This document shows positions 27,121-35,143 of a stretch of 35,345 nt of DNA, piece after piece (position 1 is the stretch's first letter; each line of letters begins with the position of its first letter). The stretch covers positions 1-35,345 of the forward strand of contig JAISZT010000064.1 in assembly GCA_031284485.1 (NCBI GenBank). Reading direction: 5' to 3'. The translations under genes and the position numbers were made by a program. This DNA comes from Desulfovibrio sp. GTDB taxonomy: Bacteria > Desulfobacterota > Desulfovibrionia > Desulfovibrionales > Desulfovibrionaceae. The notes under the pieces were generated by a model that had not been told where the DNA came from, ran no database searches, and saw nothing but the letters and a program-made list of their open reading frames with translations.

Positions 27121-27384
27121 CTACACGGCTTTTTCAATAATGGAGACCAGATGCCAACGCTTGTTGCGCGACAGGGGGCGGAACTCCACAATTTTTACCT
27201 TGTCCCCCATACCGCATTCATTCATGGGATCATGAGCCGTGAACTTCTTGCGGCGCCTGACATACTTTTTGAGCAAAGGATGCTTGACCAGAGTTTCAAC
27301 GCGCACAACAATGGTTTTGTCATTCTTGTCGCTCACCACGATACCGGTCAGTTTTCTGCCCTTACGATTTTCCAGAGCTTGCAT
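27121..27384 (-). CDS. rpsQ: 30S ribosomal protein S17
   Basis: 87 residues with [17 protein letters not shown] and [22 protein letters not shown], the S17 OB-fold signature. Two ATG codons are possible. The second (27384) is preferred because the AGGGG site is then at a normal distance; the first (27387) would overlap the rpmC stop as ATGA. Confidence 0.96.
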   Translation of the reverse strand: MQALENRKGRKLTGIVVSDKNDKTIVVRVETLVKHPLLKKYVRRRKKFTAHDPMNECGMGDKVKIVEFRPLSRNKRWHLVSIIEKAV

Positions 27385-27620
27385 CATAAGCCCCTTTTTT
27401 CCTTGTCGTTCAATACAGTCGCCAGACGCGCCACCTGCCTACGCATGGCCCTGATCTCCGAGGTGTTTTCAAGCTGGGCTACCGCGTGTTTCAGGCGGGC
27501 GGTCATCAATTCGCCGCGCTGCTCAACCAGCTTTCCACGCAGATCCTCAACGGTCAATTCGCGCATGTCCGCAACGGCAAGCCGAGCGGCTTTTTCGCTC
27601 TTTTTCTTTTTGGCGGCCAT
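27384..27620 (-). CDS. rpmC: 50S ribosomal protein L29
   Basis: 78 residues. The core [20 protein letters not shown] begins at residue 19, after an unusual Lys/Ala-rich lead ([18 protein letters not shown]). The start at 27620 has a strong GGAGGG site and overlaps the rplP stop by one base; the internal Met19 lacks a good site. The lead makes it longer than most L29 proteins (about 60-70). Confidence 0.95.
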   Translation of the reverse strand: MAAKKKKSEKAARLAVADMRELTVEDLRGKLVEQRGELMTARLKHAVAQLENTSEIRAMRRQVARLATVLNDKEKRGL

Positions 27621-28033
27621 CAGACGCCCTCCTTCACCACAATAACGGTCTTCACGGACAGCTTGTGGGCCGCGCGCGTCAGAGCTTCACGCGCCAAATC
27701 AAAACTGACGCCCTTGATTTCATAAAGCACCCGACCGGGCTTCACAGGCGCGCACCAGCCAACCGGCGCGCCCTTGCCGGAACCTTGCCGTGTTTCCAGG
27801 GGCTTTGCCGTCACAGGACGATCCGGAAAAATACGAATCCAGACTTTCCCGCCACGCTTTATGTGGCGCATCATTGCAATACGCGCCGCCTCAATCTGCT
27901 GGCTGGACAAATGACCGTGCTCCACAGCCTTCAGTCCGATGTCGCCAAAAGCGATTGTGGCGCCGCGACAGGCCAGACCGCGAAGGCGGCCCTTCTGCCA
28001 TTTACGAAATTTTACTTTCTTGGGCGCAAGCAT
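27620..28033 (-). CDS. rplP: 50S ribosomal protein L16
   Basis: 137 residues: [19 protein letters not shown], then [21 protein letters not shown] and [20 protein letters not shown]. The ATG overlaps the rpsC stop by one base and the stop overlaps rpmC by one base, so the three are probably translated in step. Confidence 0.98.
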   Translation of the reverse strand: MLAPKKVKFRKWQKGRLRGLACRGATIAFGDIGLKAVEHGHLSSQQIEAARIAMMRHIKRGGKVWIRIFPDRPVTAKPLETRQGSGKGAPVGWCAPVKPGRVLYEIKGVSFDLAREALTRAAHKLSVKTVIVVKEGV

Positions 28034-28674
28034 TATTGTTCAACCTCTTTATCAAGGATTTCACCTTTGTATATCCACACCTTCACGCCAATGATGCCGT
28101 AGGTGGTGCGGGCTTCGGCAAAACCGTAGTCAATGTCGGCGCGCAGGGTATGCAGGGGCACGCGCCCGTCGCGATACCACTCTGTGCGGGCAATTTCAGC
28201 GCCGGCCAGACGTCCTGCGCAAGTCACCTTGATGCCCTCTCCGCCAAATTTGCGGGCCATGGAAACGGTGCGCTTCATAGCCCGCCGAAAGGCCACGCGC
28301 CGCTCCAACTGCTGGGCGATATTTTCCGCCACGAGTTGGGCCTCCACTTCCGGACGGCGTATTTCATTCACTTCCAGGGAGAACTCGCGCCCGAACTGGC
28401 GGCGCAGATCTCCGCGCAATTTTTCAATTTCAACGCCCTTGCGCCCGATAACAATGCCGGGACGGGCGGTGAAAAGCACCAGCCGCACCTTGCCGCCGGC
28501 GCGCTCAATTTCAATTCTGGCAAGACCAGCGTGGTACAGAAGTTTTTTGACGAAGGTGCGGATTTTGCTGTCTTCGTAGACAAAGGCAGGATATTCCTTT
28601 TTGCTGAACCAGCGGGACAGCCAGTTCTTGTTGTACCCAAGCCGGAAGCCGAACGGATGTACTTTTTGACCCAT
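28033..28674 (-). CDS. rpsC: 30S ribosomal protein S3
   Basis: 213 residues: [20 protein letters not shown], the KH domain with [14 protein letters not shown], and the C-terminal [19 protein letters not shown]. It lies at the mRNA entry site. Two bases after rplV. Confidence 0.98.
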   Translation of the reverse strand: MGQKVHPFGFRLGYNKNWLSRWFSKKEYPAFVYEDSKIRTFVKKLLYHAGLARIEIERAGGKVRLVLFTARPGIVIGRKGVEIEKLRGDLRRQFGREFSLEVNEIRRPEVEAQLVAENIAQQLERRVAFRRAMKRTVSMARKFGGEGIKVTCAGRLAGAEIARTEWYRDGRVPLHTLRADIDYGFAEARTTYGIIGVKVWIYKGEILDKEVEQ

Positions 28675-28676
28675 AG

Positions 28677-29015
28677 CTATTCCTGCCCTTCTGCAAGTAT
28701 AACGGTGATATGACTTGTACGCTTGCGAATTCTGCCTGCGCGACCCTGAGCGCGTGGCATAAAGCGCTTCCAGGAGGGACCTTCATTAACAACAATTTCT
28801 TTCACCACCATGGCGTCCACATTCACGCCGCCCAACTGCGAAGCGTTGGCAAGAGCGCTCTTCACTACCCCGTAAAGCACGCCCGCAGGCTTGTTGGGGG
28901 TATAGCGCAATATGTTGATGGCTTCCTCAATCACCAGACCCTGAACATTTCTGGCCACCAGACGGGTTTTGCGCGGTGAGACACGCTGATACTTCGCGAC
29001 TGCTTTTGATTCCAT
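28677..29015 (-). CDS. rplV: 50S ribosomal protein L22
   Basis: 112 residues: [20 protein letters not shown] near the start and the loop end [20 protein letters not shown], which lines the exit tunnel and is the site of macrolide resistance changes in other bacteria; no such change can be judged here. Confidence 0.98.
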   Translation of the reverse strand: MESKAVAKYQRVSPRKTRLVARNVQGLVIEEAINILRYTPNKPAGVLYGVVKSALANASQLGGVNVDAMVVKEIVVNEGPSWKRFMPRAQGRAGRIRKRTSHITVILAEGQE

Positions 29016-29024
29016 ACTGTTGCC

Positions 29025-29309
29025 CTACTTCTTGCCGGTCCTGGCCTTCTTGTCGGCGGCATGACCGTGAAAGACGCGTGTGGGAGAAAATTCCCCGAGT
29101 TTATGCCCTACCATGTTTTCAGTCACGAACACCGGCACGAATTTCTTCCCGTTGTGCACGGCAAACGTCAACCCCACCATCTCCGGCAGGATAGTCGAAC
29201 GGCGCGACCAGGTTTTCAGCACGCGCCGATCTCCATTGGCAACGGCGGCGTCCACTTTCTTCATCAAATGACCATCCACAAACGGCCCTTTTTTCAATGA
29301 TCTCGGCAT
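29025..29309 (-). CDS. rpsS: 30S ribosomal protein S19
   Basis: 94 residues: [39 protein letters not shown] and [20 protein letters not shown]. Nine bases on each side to its neighbours. Confidence 0.98.
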   Translation of the reverse strand: MPRSLKKGPFVDGHLMKKVDAAVANGDRRVLKTWSRRSTILPEMVGLTFAVHNGKKFVPVFVTENMVGHKLGEFSPTRVFHGHAADKKARTGKK

Positions 29310-29318
29310 GAACTACTC

Positions 29319-30149
29319 CTACTTCTGACCACGGCGTTTTATAATCAGGCGCGAAGAGGTTTTCTTTTTGTCGCGGGTTTTATAGCCCTTGGCAGGCATG
29401 CCCCACGGCGACACCGGATGGCGCCCGCCGGAACTTCTGCCCTCGCCGCCGCCCAACGGATGATCTATGGGATTCATGGCCACGCCGCGCACACTGGGGC
29501 GTCTGCCCAGCCAGCGGTTGCGTCCGGCCTTGCCAAGCGAAATATTTTCATGGTGTATGTTGCCCACCTGACCAACCGTTGCCACACAACCGGACAAAAC
29601 TTTGCGCACTTCGCCGGAGGGCAAACGCAAAAGCGCGTATTTGCCTTCCTTGGCAACCAGTTGGGCGTAGGTTCCGGCCGCCCTGCACAACTGCCCCCCC
29701 CGACCGGGATACAGTTCAATATTGTGGATCACCGTGCCCACGGGGATACGCGACATGACCATGGCGTTGCCCGGTTTGATGTCCGCGCCCTCGCCGGCCA
29801 GCACCTTGTCTCCCTGATTCAGGCCCACAGGCGCCAGAATGTAGCGTTTTTCTCCATCGGCATAGTGAAGCAGGGCAATGCGGGCCGTACGGTTGGGATC
29901 GTACTCTATCTGAGCCACATTCGCTTCAATGCCCATCTTGTCGCGCCTGAAGTCAATATGCCGGTACAGGCGTTTTACCCCGCCGCCGCGCCGCCGGCTT
30001 GTAACGCGCCCGCAGTTGTTCCTCCCGGCCTTTTTGGGCAGCCCCTCGGTGAGGGATTTCTCCGGCCGGGCGCGGGTGATTTCCGCAAAATCGGAAACCG
30101 TCTGGAAACGACGCCCTGCGGAGGTTGGTTTCAGCTTACGGACAGCCAT
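29319..30149 (-). CDS. rplB: 50S ribosomal protein L2
   Basis: 276 residues: [18 protein letters not shown], the RNA-binding middle and the conserved [20 protein letters not shown] near the peptidyl-transferase centre ([12 protein letters not shown]). Intact, normal length. Two bases after rplW. Confidence 0.98.
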   Translation of the reverse strand: MAVRKLKPTSAGRRFQTVSDFAEITRARPEKSLTEGLPKKAGRNNCGRVTSRRRGGGVKRLYRHIDFRRDKMGIEANVAQIEYDPNRTARIALLHYADGEKRYILAPVGLNQGDKVLAGEGADIKPGNAMVMSRIPVGTVIHNIELYPGRGGQLCRAAGTYAQLVAKEGKYALLRLPSGEVRKVLSGCVATVGQVGNIHHENISLGKAGRNRWLGRRPSVRGVAMNPIDHPLGGGEGRSSGGRHPVSPWGMPAKGYKTRDKKKTSSRLIIKRRGQK

Positions 30150-30151
30150 AG

Positions 30152-30442
30152 CTACGCTCCCTCAAAAAACTCAATTTTATCGCCCGACCGCAGCGTCACG
30201 TACGCTTTCTTCCAGCCGGGCTTGCGCCCCACAACGCGCCCCTGGCGCTTGCGGCGCTCCGGCGCCCTGCGCACCACATTGACAGCCTCCACTTTCACGT
30301 CAAAGGCTTTTTCCACCGCCCGCCCAATCTCAAGCTTGTTGGCGTCGGGATGAACATAAAAAGCCACCTGCTGCGCGCTGTCCTTGAGAAAGGTCGTTTT
30401 TTCCGTCAACAGGGGTTTCAGCAAAACGTAGATATTTTCCAT
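30152..30442 (-). CDS. rplW: 50S ribosomal protein L23
   Basis: 96 residues: [16 protein letters not shown], then [21 protein letters not shown]23 docks trigger factor and SRP at the tunnel exit. It directly abuts rplD with no spacer. Confidence 0.97.
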   Translation of the reverse strand: MENIYVLLKPLLTEKTTFLKDSAQQVAFYVHPDANKLEIGRAVEKAFDVKVEAVNVVRRAPERRKRQGRVVGRKPGWKKAYVTLRSGDKIEFFEGA

Positions 30443-31075
30443 TTAGTCCCCCTTCCGGGCAAAACGCGCCTGCACAGGATCCACGGCCGCTTCCAGGAAC
30501 ACAAGCTGCTTGTGTTTCAGGATTTCCGCCACGCTCAAACGATCGGGAGTCGTCATGGAAAGCCCCGGGATATTGCGCGACGAACGCGTCAGGACGCTGT
30601 CTTCCCCGGGGAGAACGATCAGCGCCTTTTCAAGCCCCAACGCGTCAGCCACCCTGACGAAATGCCTGGTTTTGGCTTCAGGCAGGTCGATATTCCTGAC
30701 AACAAGCAGATTCTCCCCGGCCAGACGGCTGGAAAGCGCCATTTTGAGGGCAAGCGCCCGCACCTTGCTGTTTACCTTGAAAGAATAATCTCTGGGAGAC
30801 GGCCCGAAAACAACCGCCCCGCCGCGCCATATGGGAGAACGGCTTGAACCGGCGCGGGCGCGGCCCGTGCCCTTTTGCTTCCACGGTTTTGCCCCGCCGC
30901 CGGACACAAAGGCGCGTGTTTTCGTGCTGTGCGTACCGGCGCGTTTGGCCGCAAGCTGCGCGCGCACAACAAGATTGAGGATTTCAGGCCGCACCTCGAC
31001 TTCAAAAATCTCGGGAGCTAGCGTCACTTCGCCGCTTTCCTGCTTTTCCTGATCATATACTTTTACAACAGGCAT
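30443..31075 (-). CDS. rplD: 50S ribosomal protein L4
   Basis: 210 residues: the loop region RAGTHSTKTRAFVSGGGAKP and KQKGTGRARAGSSRSPIWRG is typical. In E. coli L4 represses the S10 operon by acting on its leader; the leader hairpin found here (32065-32117) makes a similar question worth asking, but no direct evidence exists in the sequence. Confidence 0.98.
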   Translation of the reverse strand: MPVVKVYDQEKQESGEVTLAPEIFEVEVRPEILNLVVRAQLAAKRAGTHSTKTRAFVSGGGAKPWKQKGTGRARAGSSRSPIWRGGAVVFGPSPRDYSFKVNSKVRALALKMALSSRLAGENLLVVRNIDLPEAKTRHFVRVADALGLEKALIVLPGEDSVLTRSSRNIPGLSMTTPDRLSVAEILKHKQLVFLEAAVDPVQARFARKGD

Positions 31076-31085
31076 CTTGCTTCCC

Positions 31086-31715
31086 CTACTGCTTGCGGAT
31101 CAACACAAGCCCGTTTTTGGGGCCCGGCACAGAGCCTTTGACCAGAATGACGTTGTCCGCCGGACGCACGCCAACAATCAAAAGACCCATTTCCGTCACG
31201 GTTTCATTACCCCAGTGCCCGGCCATTTTTCTTCCTTTGAAGACGTGACCGGGAAAGGTGTTGTTACCGATTGAACCATTATTGCGGTGCACTTTTTCGC
31301 AGCCGTGCGAATCTTTTGAACCGGCAAAATTCCAGCGGCGCATCCGGCCCTGGTACCCCTTGCCCATGCTTGTGCCCGTCACCTTCACAACCTCTCCGAC
31401 GGCAAACATCTCCACCGTGAGATTCTGCCCCGGCTGCTGTTCCGGCGCGCCGGAAAGGCGGATTTCCCGCAGGTGGCGGAAAAGCCCTGTGCCCGCTTTG
31501 GCAAAATGACCACGCATGGCCTTTGAAACATGTTTTTCCCTGGCAGGAGTCAACCCGATCTGCAAAGCGCTGTAGCCGTCCTTTTCACAGGTTTTGACCT
31601 GTGTTACCGGACAGGGGCCAGCCTCCACAACCGTAACGGCGACCACCGCGCCGTCGTCAGCAAAAATACGGGTCATGCCGAGCTTACGACCCAAAATTCC
31701 CATTTTCTCAGCCAT
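31086..31715 (-). CDS. rplC: 50S ribosomal protein L3
   Basis: 209 residues: [20 protein letters not shown], and the signature [20 protein letters not shown] followed by [20 protein letters not shown] near the peptidyl-transferase centre. It follows rpsJ by 14 bases. Confidence 0.98.
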   Translation of the reverse strand: MAEKMGILGRKLGMTRIFADDGAVVAVTVVEAGPCPVTQVKTCEKDGYSALQIGLTPAREKHVSKAMRGHFAKAGTGLFRHLREIRLSGAPEQQPGQNLTVEMFAVGEVVKVTGTSMGKGYQGRMRRWNFAGSKDSHGCEKVHRNNGSIGNNTFPGHVFKGRKMAGHWGNETVTEMGLLIVGVRPADNVILVKGSVPGPKNGLVLIRKQ

Positions 31716-31729
31716 GACTGCCTCTTGCT

Positions 31730-32047
31730 CTAAAGCTTGATTTCAACGTCAACGCCCGCGGGCAGAGAAAGTTTGCCCAAGGCGTCAACCGTTTGTTGCG
31801 TCGGTTCCAGAATATCCATGAGGCGCTTGTGAATGCGCATTTCAAACTGCTCACGGGATTTTTTATCCACATGCACGGAGCGCTGGACAGTGTATTTATG
31901 AATATTTGTCGGCAATGGAATAGGTCCCGCAATACCTGCGCCGGTATTGCGCGCCGTGTCCACAATCTCCGCAACGGCCTTGTCCAGAATGCGGAAATCG
32001 TAGGCTCTGAGCTTGATCCGTATACGATCGCTGCTAACTGTAGTCAT
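31730..32047 (-). CDS. rpsJ: 30S ribosomal protein S10
   Basis: 105 residues: [20 protein letters not shown] and [17 protein letters not shown]. The ATG at 32047 has GGAG at a good distance; the open frame continues upstream to 32104 but that part is the leader hairpin. First gene of the S10 operon. S10 also works in transcription antitermination as NusE. Confidence 0.97.
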   Translation of the reverse strand: MTTVSSDRIRIKLRAYDFRILDKAVAEIVDTARNTGAGIAGPIPLPTNIHKYTVQRSVHVDKKSREQFEMRIHKRLMDILEPTQQTVDALGKLSLPAGVDVEIKL

Positions 32048-32064
32048 CGTAATGCTCCGTTTAC

Positions 32065-32117
32065 AAAAAAAATCCCGCCCGACCACACAGAGGCCGATCA
32101 ACATTACGTTGGGCGGG
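32065..32117 (-). terminator. Terminator-like hairpin in the rpsJ leader (candidate attenuator)
   Basis: On the minus strand CCCGCCC (32117-32111) pairs with GGGCGGG (32080-32074); past one mismatch two further pairs extend the stem, and the 3' arm is followed by A and then eight T (32072-32065). The 30-base loop can fold further. It lies between the candidate promoter at 32150-32178 and the rpsJ start, so it would act as an attenuator. It could equally end transcripts coming from ftsY. Confidence 0.6.
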
Positions 32118-32149
32118 CCATAACCGCAAAAATCATTGGGGCAAAGGGC

Positions 32150-32178
32150 TAATTAACCAAAAGCGGGCAAGGCGTCAA
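32150..32178 (-). promoter_or_regulatory. Candidate sigma-70 promoter of the S10 operon
   Basis: Minus strand: TTGACG (32178-32173), a 17-base spacer and TAATTA (32155-32150), in the 163-base gap between ftsY and rpsJ. The leader RNA would be about 95 bases. Confidence 0.6.
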
Positions 32179-32210
32179 GTGTTTTCACAAAACATTGCGT
32201 CCGGCACGCA

Positions 32211-33521
32211 TTATTTTTTTTCGGCGGGTTCTCCCAAAAGCGCGCGGGCGTAGTCCGCGCCGCTGAAAGGCCGCAGATCTTCCAATTTTTCGCCAAGCCC
32301 GACAAAGGTGATGGGCAGGCGGTGTTGCATAACCACGGCGACCGCCACGCCGCCCTTGGCCGTACCGTCGAGTTTTGTCAGAATCAGTTCGTCAACGCCT
32401 GCGGCCTCCTTGAAAAGTTTTACCTGGGACAGGGCGTTCTGCCCGTTGGTGGCGTCAATAACCAGAACAACGCGGTGCGGCGCGCCCTGATGTTTTTTGC
32501 TCAGCACCTGACGGATTTTCGTCAGTTCTTCCATCAGGTTCACTTTTGTCTGCAAGCGTCCGGCCGTGTCCACCAGCAGTATGTCCACTCCTTCCCGCAG
32601 AGCGCGTTCCATGGCCTCATAGGCTACGGCGGCCGGATCCGATCCGGCTGGGCGCGTGTAAAACAGCGCGCCGACGCGCGCGGCCCAGACGCCCATTTGC
32701 TCAATGGCCGCCGCGCGGAACGTGTCCGCCGCCGCGATCATCACTTTTTTTCCCTGCATGCGGGCGCGGTGGGCCAGTTTGGCTATGGTTGTCGTTTTGC
32801 CCGCGCCGTTCACGCCGGTCAACAGCACCACTTCCGGCAAATTGACGGCCGCAATGGAGCGGGGCGCGGAAAAAATTTCTTCCATCTCGGCCAGCAGGAG
32901 ATCGCGCACGCCGTCCGCCTGTAAAACTTTTTCCTGCCGGGCGCGATCTTTAAGACGCTCGACAAGTTCCAGCGACGTTTCATAGCCCATGTCCGCAGTG
33001 ATAAACAACTCCTCCAGATGTTCCCAGAACCGCGCGTCCAATTCCCCGTGCCCGGCAAAGAGCGTGTTCAGACGACGCGCGAAGCCCTCCCGCGTGCGGG
33101 CAAGCCCCTCGCTGATTTTCAGGAAAAGCCGGTCGCGTTCGTCCTCCTCGTCCTCAAGACCCAGGGCAAGGGCGAGACGGTACTGCAATTCCGAGCGGAA
33201 TTCGTCTACCCGGCTGTATTCCATACGCCCAAGCCAGTCTGCAAAATCCCGCGTAAAGGCTGAAGCCTCTTCCTGGGGCACGTCCAGAGCGCGCAAAAGA
33301 AAGATCAATCGCTGAGAAAGCGCCTCCCCGGCTGTTTCCACACCTTGCAGAATGATGCCCAGCCAGACGGAAAGCCTGGGTTCGGCCTCGCGCAGACGCA
33401 GGAGCAGGCTTTCGTCATTCCCGATGGTCCCGGCGGCAATATCGCCCTCAGGCGCGCCCGCCTCTTTGCCTTGCGCGCCCGAAGCGCCAAAAAATTTTTT
33501 TACGACAGAAAAAAATCCCAT
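32211..33521 (-). CDS. ftsY: Signal recognition particle receptor FtsY
   Basis: 436 residues. It is the membrane-side SRP receptor GTPase that brings ribosomes making membrane proteins to SecYEG. An acidic, poorly conserved A domain covers about 1-140. The NG domain follows: P-loop GVNGAGKTTT, AADTFRAAAIEQ, DTAGRLQTK and TKLDGTAKGG, ending in FVGLGEKLEDLRPF. The ATG at 33521 (MGFFSVVKKFFG, a likely membrane-contact helix) has AGGAAGG upstream; the frame remains open to 33635, which would overlap queF. A gap of 16 bases separates it from queF. Confidence 0.96.
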   Translation of the reverse strand: MGFFSVVKKFFGASGAQGKEAGAPEGDIAAGTIGNDESLLLRLREAEPRLSVWLGIILQGVETAGEALSQRLIFLLRALDVPQEEASAFTRDFADWLGRMEYSRVDEFRSELQYRLALALGLEDEEDERDRLFLKISEGLARTREGFARRLNTLFAGHGELDARFWEHLEELFITADMGYETSLELVERLKDRARQEKVLQADGVRDLLLAEMEEIFSAPRSIAAVNLPEVVLLTGVNGAGKTTTIAKLAHRARMQGKKVMIAAADTFRAAAIEQMGVWAARVGALFYTRPAGSDPAAVAYEAMERALREGVDILLVDTAGRLQTKVNLMEELTKIRQVLSKKHQGAPHRVVLVIDATNGQNALSQVKLFKEAAGVDELILTKLDGTAKGGVAVAVVMQHRLPITFVGLGEKLEDLRPFSGADYARALLGEPAEKK

Positions 33522-33537
33522 CCGGCCTTCCTGATTT

Positions 33538-34038
33538 TCAGACCCGGTGCGGATACGGTTCCGCTTTCCAGGCGGACACGGCCTCGCGCACGAGAGCGTC
33601 CTGTTTTTTCGGCATTGTCTTGAATTCCTCGGCAAAGACGTGCATCCGCACGCCGCCGCGCGGGGCGAACAGCCCTCTTACGCGGCACCAGCACGGCGCC
33701 AGGACACGCGTCAGATCCTCAAGCACCGTGTTGACAATTGTTTCCATAAAGGATTGGTGGTTGCGAAAGGCAAACATATAGAGCTTGAAGCTCTTGGATT
33801 CCACGCAGCGCGCGTCCGGGACGTACTCCACGCAAACAGCGCCGGTGTCGGGCTGGCCCGTCACCGGACAAAGTGAAGTGAATTCCGGGAAGGCTATACT
33901 TATAATGTAGGGCCTGCCCGGAAAGCAGTTTGGAAAAGATTCCAGCAGATGCGCGCCCGGCCCGTCCTCTACGGAGGGAAGACGCCCCGCGCCGAGAAGG
34001 CGCAGATCCTGTGTTTGATCCCGACTGCGGGTTGGCAT
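33538..34038 (-). CDS. queF: 7-cyano-7-deazaguanine reductase (QueF)
   Basis: 166 residues, the short unimodular form. It reduces preQ0 to preQ1 with NADPH for queuosine in tRNA. The nucleophile is Cys57 in FTSLCPVTGQPD, with Asp64 as the proton donor, and the family motif ESKSFKLY lies at 80-87. It has an AGGAG site 7 bases before the ATG. No preQ1 riboswitch is visible upstream. No other queuosine gene is in the window. Confidence 0.94.
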   Translation of the reverse strand: MPTRSRDQTQDLRLLGAGRLPSVEDGPGAHLLESFPNCFPGRPYIISIAFPEFTSLCPVTGQPDTGAVCVEYVPDARCVESKSFKLYMFAFRNHQSFMETIVNTVLEDLTRVLAPCWCRVRGLFAPRGGVRMHVFAEEFKTMPKKQDALVREAVSAWKAEPYPHRV

Positions 34039-34158
34039 GCATTTTCTCCTGTGTCGCCCTGATTTCGGCCCTGCTCCATCCTAATACCGATTGGACGGCT
34101 AATCAATGTCGGGCGCGCAACAATTTTGCGTCTGGCCAAAGCGGGCTCGTGTTCGCCC

Positions 34159-34187
34159 TTGACTTGTCCGCCAAGCCAGGATATACA
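34159..34187 (+). promoter_or_regulatory. Candidate promoter upstream of the tandem hairpin units
   Basis: TTGACT (34159-34164), a 17-base spacer and TATACA (34182-34187). A transcript from about 34194 would run through both hairpin units, giving RNAs of about 135 or 210 bases if they terminate, or reaching the broken adaptor gene. The rest of 34043-34264 has no gene I can recognise on either strand. Confidence 0.4.
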
Positions 34188-34264
34188 GACCCGAACATTG
34201 CTCGAACAAAAAAATTCAGCCCGCAATTTTTGAAGCAGGGCGACAAGCCCGGGCAATGAACACA

Positions 34265-34335
34265 GCGTAAGCGTTAACGTAAACCAACGCGCCTTCTCTC
34301 CACGACAGTGGAAAGAAGCCGCGTTTTTTTATTTG
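34265..34335 (+). repeat. Tandem structured unit, copy 1
   Basis: A 71-base unit that begins with GCGTAAGCGTTAACGT (with the perfect palindrome CGTTAACG) and ends with a hairpin plus T7ATTT. The hairpin runs from AACGCG (34286) to CGCGTT (34325), with the inner TCCAC/GTGGA stem and a GACA loop. It is repeated directly next to itself. Confidence 0.8.
34286..34330 (+). terminator. Terminator-like hairpin of copy 1
   Basis: About 16 base pairs in three blocks (6 + 5 + 5) separated by two single mismatches, tetraloop GACA, followed by seven T. Only the plus strand has the T-run at the 3' side. Confidence 0.65.
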
Positions 34336-34407
34336 GCGTAAGCGTTAACGTGAACCAACGCACTTTCTCTCCACAGGCAGTGGAAAGATGGTGCGTTTTT
34401 TTATTTA
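34336..34407 (+). repeat. Tandem structured unit, copy 2
   Basis: A 72-base second copy: the first 16 bases are identical to copy 1, the hairpin arms differ by changes that keep the pairing, and the same T7ATTT ends it. The adaptor pseudogene starts 28 bases later. Confidence 0.8.
34357..34402 (+). terminator. Terminator-like hairpin of copy 2
   Basis: AACGCAC (34357-34363) pairs with GTGCGTT (34391-34397); the inner TCCAC/GTGGA stem is kept, with an AGGCA loop, and seven T follow. Same shape as copy 1. Confidence 0.65.
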
Positions 34408-34434
34408 CCCCAACCTGTTGAAAGGACATTCCAA

Positions 34435-34865
34435 ATGCTTGCAAAAAAACGTCACCCCGCGCGTCCGGGTTTGTATCTGGCTCTTTTTGTCTGCCTTCTG
34501 TACGGCTGCCGGGAAAAAGCGGCCCCGGCGCCTTCCTGGCCGGAAGTCCGGTATATGAAGGTCACAGAAGAAAGAATTACTCTTACCCGTGAACTGCCCG
34601 GACGGGTCTCGGCGTTTACAAGTTCCGAAGTCCGCCCCCAAGTGAGCGGCATTATCCAGGCCCGCCTTTTTGAAGAAGGAACAGACGTGCGCGCCGGGCA
34701 GGAACTGTACCGCATGACCCGACCCTGTATCAGACGGCCTTCAAGGCCGCCAGGGCAAATCTGGCCAGAAGCCAGGCCAATGAAGAGGCGGCGCGGTTGC
34801 GTGCCCAGCGGTACAGGCGTCTACCCGAACCTGACAACATGCCGCTCTCGCACCTCTTACAGTAA
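34435..34865 (+). pseudogene. RND efflux periplasmic adaptor (AcrA/MexA-like), frameshifted and truncated
   Basis: The start is good: AAAGGA before the ATG, a lipoprotein signal with LLYGC (Cys25), then adaptor features [20 protein letters not shown] and FEEGTDVRAGQELYRM. At about 34714 one base appears to be missing: the expected IDPTLYQTAFKAARANL continues in the next frame, through the coiled-coil hairpin up to AARLRAQRYR. That frame then runs into unrelated residues and a stop at 34863. The rest of the adaptor, and any RND pump gene, are gone. In intact form it would link an inner-membrane pump to an outer-membrane channel. Confidence 0.75.
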
Positions 34866-34978
34866 AACATCTGATTTTTTCCGGGGGTATGAGGCAGGGA
34901 AAAAAATACCTCTGTCGCCTCCGGTTGAAAACGCGGGCGATGAAGCAGGGAGGAAGCGGGCATTAACGTAACAGCGAA

Positions 34979-35003
34979 ACAGCCCGCCCGCAAGGCGGGC
35001 TGT
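34979..35003. repeat. Perfect 10-bp stem hairpin A
   Basis: ACAGCCCGCC and GGCGGGCTGT around the loop CGCAA. No T-run on either side. Confidence 0.7.
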
Positions 35004-35004
35004 C

Positions 35005-35027
35005 GCGGCGGGACGGCAACCCGCCGC
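35005..35027. repeat. Perfect 8-bp stem hairpin B
   Basis: GCGGCGGG and CCCGCCGC around a 7-base loop, starting one base after hairpin A. No T-run. Confidence 0.65.
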
Positions 35028-35048
35028 CTGATGAGCAAGCCATAAAAA

Positions 35049-35075
35049 GCCGCTTCCGGGATCAGCGGAAGCGGC
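35049..35075 (-). terminator. Perfect 10-bp stem hairpin C, terminator-like on the minus strand
   Basis: GCCGCTTCCG and CGGAAGCGGC around a 7-base loop. A run of five A at its left (35044-35048) becomes a T-run on the minus strand, so it could end a minus-strand transcript coming from beyond the window. The region 34866-35143 holds only these hairpins and no gene I can support. Confidence 0.55.
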
Positions 35076-35143
35076 CGAAGGAAAAAGGTTGATTATGCGT
35101 TATTCTTTCTCTGACTCCTCTTCTGTCCTCGCTACGCTCAGTT

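Noticed and set aside
17798..32178. CRISPR arrays, tRNA or rRNA genes in the ribosomal region
   Set aside because: None seen; every gap is shorter than 70 bases and is explained by ribosome sites or the rpmJ promoter.
34052..34245. 10-base inverted repeat TGTCGCCCTG / CAGGGCGACA about 175 bases apart
   Set aside because: Too short for its distance in GC-rich DNA, with no target duplications or element-like gene between the arms.
33969..34259. Open frames on both strands upstream of queF
   Set aside because: No ribosome site and no similarity that I can recognise; they overlap queF and the candidate promoter.
34730..35038. Minus-strand open frame of 102 codons across the hairpin block
   Set aside because: Its start lies in the palindromes and its end in the shadow of the adaptor coiled coil; not a credible gene.
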